Shown here: in pieces, positions 61,678 to 64,000 of the stretch
Position numbering within the stretch: the first letter of the stretch is position 1
Layout of the letters: each line of letters opens with the position of its first letter
NCBI RefSeq assembly: GCF_009757775.1
Contig: NZ_RHLK01000001.1
Coordinates: 34,438-98,437, forward strand
Length of the DNA: 64,000 nt
Origin: Paenibacillus lutrae
GTDB taxonomy: Bacteria > Bacillota > Bacilli > Paenibacillales > NBRC-103111
Direction: 5' to 3'
The notes under the pieces: model-generated
What the model was told of the DNA's origin: nothing
Databases searched by the model: none
What the model saw: the letters and a program-made list of their open reading frames with translations, nothing else
Translations under genes and position numbers: made by a program

Positions 61678-61992
61678 TTATTGATGGCGGGAAAGTACAT
61701 TCTTGAGCGCGTCTTTGGACTGGAAGCCCACGACTTTATCAACCGGCTGGCCGTTCTTGAATACGATCAGGGTCGGGATGCTCATTACGCCAAAACGGGA
61801 AGCGGATTCCGGATTGTCATCCACGTTCACTTTTGCAATTTTGAGGTTAGTATCTTCCTTGGACAGCTCTTCAAGCACAGGTGCTATCATCTTACAAGGT
61901 CCGCACCATGGTGCCCAGAAATCAACAAGAACCGTTCCTTCTGCTTCTACTTCACCTTTAAAGGATTGGTCCGTTACGTTTACGATCGCCAT
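61678..61992 (-). CDS. trxA: Thioredoxin
   Basis: The 104-aa protein is a standard thioredoxin: active site WAPWCGPCK with Cys29 and Cys32, cis-proline segment MSIPTLIVF, and [10 protein letters not shown] at the end. It reduces disulfides in the cytosol and would serve enzymes such as the fRMsr in this window. AAGGAGG precedes the ATG. Upstream of uvrC on the same strand but separated by a terminator. Confidence 0.97.
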   Translation of the reverse strand: MAIVNVTDQSFKGEVEAEGTVLVDFWAPWCGPCKMIAPVLEELSKEDTNLKIAKVNVDDNPESASRFGVMSIPTLIVFKNGQPVDKVVGFQSKDALKNVLSRHQ

Positions 61993-62249
61993 GATTTCTT
62001 CCTCCTTAATAATCTAAAAGTTCATCGAAATCCTCAGCGGATCCGGATATGTCAACATGTAAAGTATACCACAATACGAGTCTTTTTCAAACGAAGCCAC
62101 CCCCCAGTAAAAAATGGCAGTTCACTTTTATGTTACAAGTTTGTCACGGATTCCAGTTTAGGATGCTTTACAAGTTTCTTGAAAAATGGGTATACTGGAT
62201 CATAAGCCTAAATCTGCACTTTTAAGCGGATAAGCAAGGAGGAACATGC

Positions 62250-62387
62250 GTGAGTGATCCTAGAATTCATGTAAATGAAGAGCCCCGCAACGATTTTATG
62301 GATGTCGCCCTTGGTTTTGGCGGATTCTTCATCGTTCTGATGGGTATCTTCACCATTGGAGTCATTATCAAATTGCTGGTGGGCTGA
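62250..62387 (+). CDS. YqzM-like small membrane protein
   Basis: The 45-aa peptide starts at GTG with AAGGAGG seven bases upstream. It has a polar N terminus (MSDPRIHVNEEPRNDFMD) and one hydrophobic helix (GFGGFFIVLMGIFTIGVII). The pattern, with RND before the helix and an IIK near its end, resembles Bacillus YqzM. Function unknown. Confidence 0.75.
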   Translation: MSDPRIHVNEEPRNDFMDVALGFGGFFIVLMGIFTIGVIIKLLVG

Positions 62388-62404
62388 TACAGAGCTAAGA
62401 AGGA

Positions 62405-62433
62405 AACCTGCTGCTATGCGGACAGGTTTTTTT
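62405..62433 (+). terminator. Intrinsic terminator after the YqzM-like gene
   Basis: AACCTG pairs with CAGGTT around a 12-base loop; TTTTTTT follows. Confidence 0.8.
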
Positions 62434-62601
62434 CTTGCGTTTTGCACGCTATCGCGCGCCTGTATTGAACATCAACTCACAATGGAAAGCATCATTTGGG
62501 ACCTAAGCTCCCTTTAAGAAGGATTTTCCAATAGACATGTAGAAGAATAGCTGGGGGCAACATGTCCCATAACAGATAGCAGCAAACTCGAAGAAAATGG
62601 G

Positions 62602-63615
62602 GTGCCCTTCTTGATTCAATTGTCTGACAAAAGATCACAGCAGGTTTGTTTTACCGGGATTACCGAGAAAGATTTGCAGTTGCTGAAGTCGCATGAAACG
62701 GCTTTCAGAGAAATTGTGGATGTCATGGTCGAAGAACTTTACGATCAGTTGGTTAAAGAGCCTGCCTTAAAACAAATTATTGAGCGCCACAGCACACTGG
62801 ACCGTCTGAAGAAAACGCAAGCCGACTATTTTCTTTCAATGACAGCCGGTGTGATTAACGAACGATACATTGAAGATCGTCTGATTGTCGGAAGGGTGCA
62901 TTCGCGCATCGGTCTCACTACAGACTGGTATCTCGGCACTTATATGTTATATCTGGATCTGTCCCTGGTTCATTTCCGCCGGATTATGCCTGATGGGCCC
63001 TGGATGGAGATCGTACATGCCTTGACCAAGATGTTCAACCTTGATTCCCAGCTCGTCCTCGAAGCTTACGAGAAAGACGAGAAGGCTCAAGTCCAGAAGC
63101 TCGCGGATGATCAGGCTTTGATGCTGACCGGCATCAACAAAGCGGTACAAGACCTCGCTTCTATGATGGTCGAACTGAGCAGCAGCAGCCAGATGGTAGC
63201 GGAGACAGCTATCTCCACCGCCGAATCCCAGGACAAATCCCATCAACTGCTCCAGCAGCTGAATGAAGAAGTAACCCATATTGAAGGCATGGGATCCCTG
63301 ATGAAGGAAATTTCGGATCAGACCCATCTGCTCGGCCTTAATGCGGCGATCGAAGCTGCACACTCCGGCGAATACGGCCGCGGATTCGAAGTCGTCGCCA
63401 ACGAAGTGCGTAAGCTGGCCTCGCGTTCGCGGGAATCTCTGGAGCTTATCCAAGACAAGCTCGAAGCCATCAACGCGATTCTGGATAAAGTTCACTCCGA
63501 GTCGGAGCAAACGACCAACTATGCGCGTACGCAAGCGGCAAGCTCAGAGGAGCTGACTTCCTTCGCCCAAATGGTGGAGCGTGTCACCCATGAACTTGAA
63601 CAGCTCAAGAAGTAA
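62602..63615 (+). CDS. Globin-coupled sensor / methyl-accepting signal protein (HemAT-like)
   Basis: The protein of about 335 aa has an N-terminal globin-coupled sensor domain (residues 15-170), with the proximal heme His in [17 protein letters not shown] near residue 99. The C-terminal chemoreceptor signalling hairpin has its tip at [20 protein letters not shown] followed by [20 protein letters not shown]. There is no membrane helix, so it senses O2 or another gas in the cytosol. It is shorter than HemAT of B. subtilis (about 430 aa). The start may be GTG 62602 or TTG 62611 behind GGGGTG. Confidence 0.9.
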   Translation: MPFLIQLSDKRSQQVCFTGITEKDLQLLKSHETAFREIVDVMVEELYDQLVKEPALKQIIERHSTLDRLKKTQADYFLSMTAGVINERYIEDRLIVGRVHSRIGLTTDWYLGTYMLYLDLSLVHFRRIMPDGPWMEIVHALTKMFNLDSQLVLEAYEKDEKAQVQKLADDQALMLTGINKAVQDLASMMVELSSSSQMVAETAISTAESQDKSHQLLQQLNEEVTHIEGMGSLMKEISDQTHLLGLNAAIEAAHSGEYGRGFEVVANEVRKLASRSRESLELIQDKLEAINAILDKVHSESEQTTNYARTQAASSEELTSFAQMVERVTHELEQLKK

Positions 63616-63659
63616 TTCTTCTACACATACAAATATACTGGCCGCATGCCGGACACATA

Positions 63660-63700
63660 CAGTCTGCCCGCCGAACGATCCGGTGCGGGTGGACTGTTTT
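63660..63700 (+). terminator. Terminator after the globin-coupled sensor gene
   Basis: CAGTC-t-GCCCGC pairs with GCGGGT-g-GACTG, followed by TTTTAG. Confidence 0.7.
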
Positions 63701-63740
63701 AGTTGGACGGATTTAATTCCGCCCGGCCGCATTCAACAAA

Positions 63741-63815
63741 GAACCGCCGGGAGCACCCCGGCGGTTCCAGCCTGTAGACAAAGTTCCGTAAGGAGCAGGG
63801 TCTACAGGCTTTTTT
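63741..63815 (+). terminator. Two tandem hairpins before the transposase gene
   Basis: GAACCGCCGGG pairs with CCCGGCGGTTC (63741-63767). Immediately after, AGCCTGTAGAC pairs with GTCTACAGGCT (63769-63779 with 63800-63810) and is followed by T-rich sequence. The second hairpin could be at the left end of the insertion element and block outside transcription from entering it. Confidence 0.75.
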
Positions 63816-63855
63816 ATCGAATTAGTAAGTAAAACGGTGAGCCGAGGTGTAAAAA

Positions 63856-64000
63856 ATGCTGAGTAAGAGCAATAACGAAGGTCGCTTTCAAGTTTCCGTT
63901 CATTCCTTGGACGAGTTAGTCCCTAAGCATCATTTAGTACGTAAAATCGAGAATGCCATCGACTTCTCTTTCATCTACGATCTGGTTCGAGACAAATATA
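63856..64000 (+). mobile_element. IS1182-family transposase, 5' part, cut by window edge
   Basis: The 48 visible codons (MLSKSNNEGRFQVSVHSLDE, then LVPKHHLVRKIENAIDFSFI and YDLVRDKY) match the N terminus of IS1182-type DDE transposases, where LVPxxHLLRKID-xx-IDFSFIYDLV is typical. GAGGTG lies seven bases before the ATG. The frame is open to the end of the window. The left terminal repeat is not defined but should lie between about 63740 and 63850. Confidence 0.85.

Overview
The window looks like a chromosomal segment of a moderate-GC, spore-forming Firmicute, most likely Paenibacillus or a close relative. The reasons are strong Shine-Dalgarno sites on nearly every gene, frequent GTG/TTG starts, many intrinsic terminators, and Bacillales hallmarks: GlpP antiterminator, lysine and c-di-AMP riboswitches, KtrBA, an SdhCAB complex II with a one-subunit cytochrome b558, SLH domains, YqzM-like and UPF0180-like small proteins, a free-methionine sulfoxide reductase and cre-like boxes. 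The species call is an inference. No rRNA, tRNA or CRISPR array was seen.

Left part (1-12.9 kb): an 1811-aa decapeptide-repeat protein with a C-terminal tail resembling the WIAG-tail family. It is followed by a short L,D-transpeptidase/glycosyltransferase operon that ends in a palindrome resembling two facing IS3-type ends. Next comes a GlpP-ugpBAE-like glycerol-3-phosphate uptake region, with a terminator-like leader between glpP and ugpB that fits GlpP antitermination.

12.9-27.5 kb: a lysine riboswitch and LysP; an ActP-like acetate symporter with its DUF485 partner and a cre box; Psd; an Fsr-type MFS exporter; a hydrolase; an Asp/Glu racemase-like protein convergent with an enolase-superfamily enzyme; a 14-bp tandem repeat tract; fRMsr; malic enzyme; and a MocR-type regulator whose expected PLP lysine reads as arginine.

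27.5-47.5 kb: a 742-aa protein with an N-terminal PrsW-like intramembrane protease and a C-terminal region resembling bacterial EndoU RNase toxins, followed by a small acidic protein that may be its immunity factor. This is the most interesting locus in the window. After it come an aminotransferase, a metallophosphoesterase, a DUF5317/GGDEF-EAL pair behind a 26-aa peptide and a terminator, an SLH protein, a DEVD-box RNA helicase, an orphan ECF sigma factor, an SDR, CheX, a HAD phosphatase, a LysR/PHP phosphatase pair and a Gln-rich coiled-coil protein.

47.5-64 kb: a CDF metal exporter, a quinone oxidoreductase-like MDR, an EamA transporter, sdhCAB with a divergent LysR gene, c-di-AMP riboswitch-controlled ktrBA, a CPBP protease with a large extra domain, UvrC with an unusual internal insertion, thioredoxin, a YqzM-like peptide, a globin-coupled sensor, and the first 48 codons of an IS1182-type transposase cut by the window edge.
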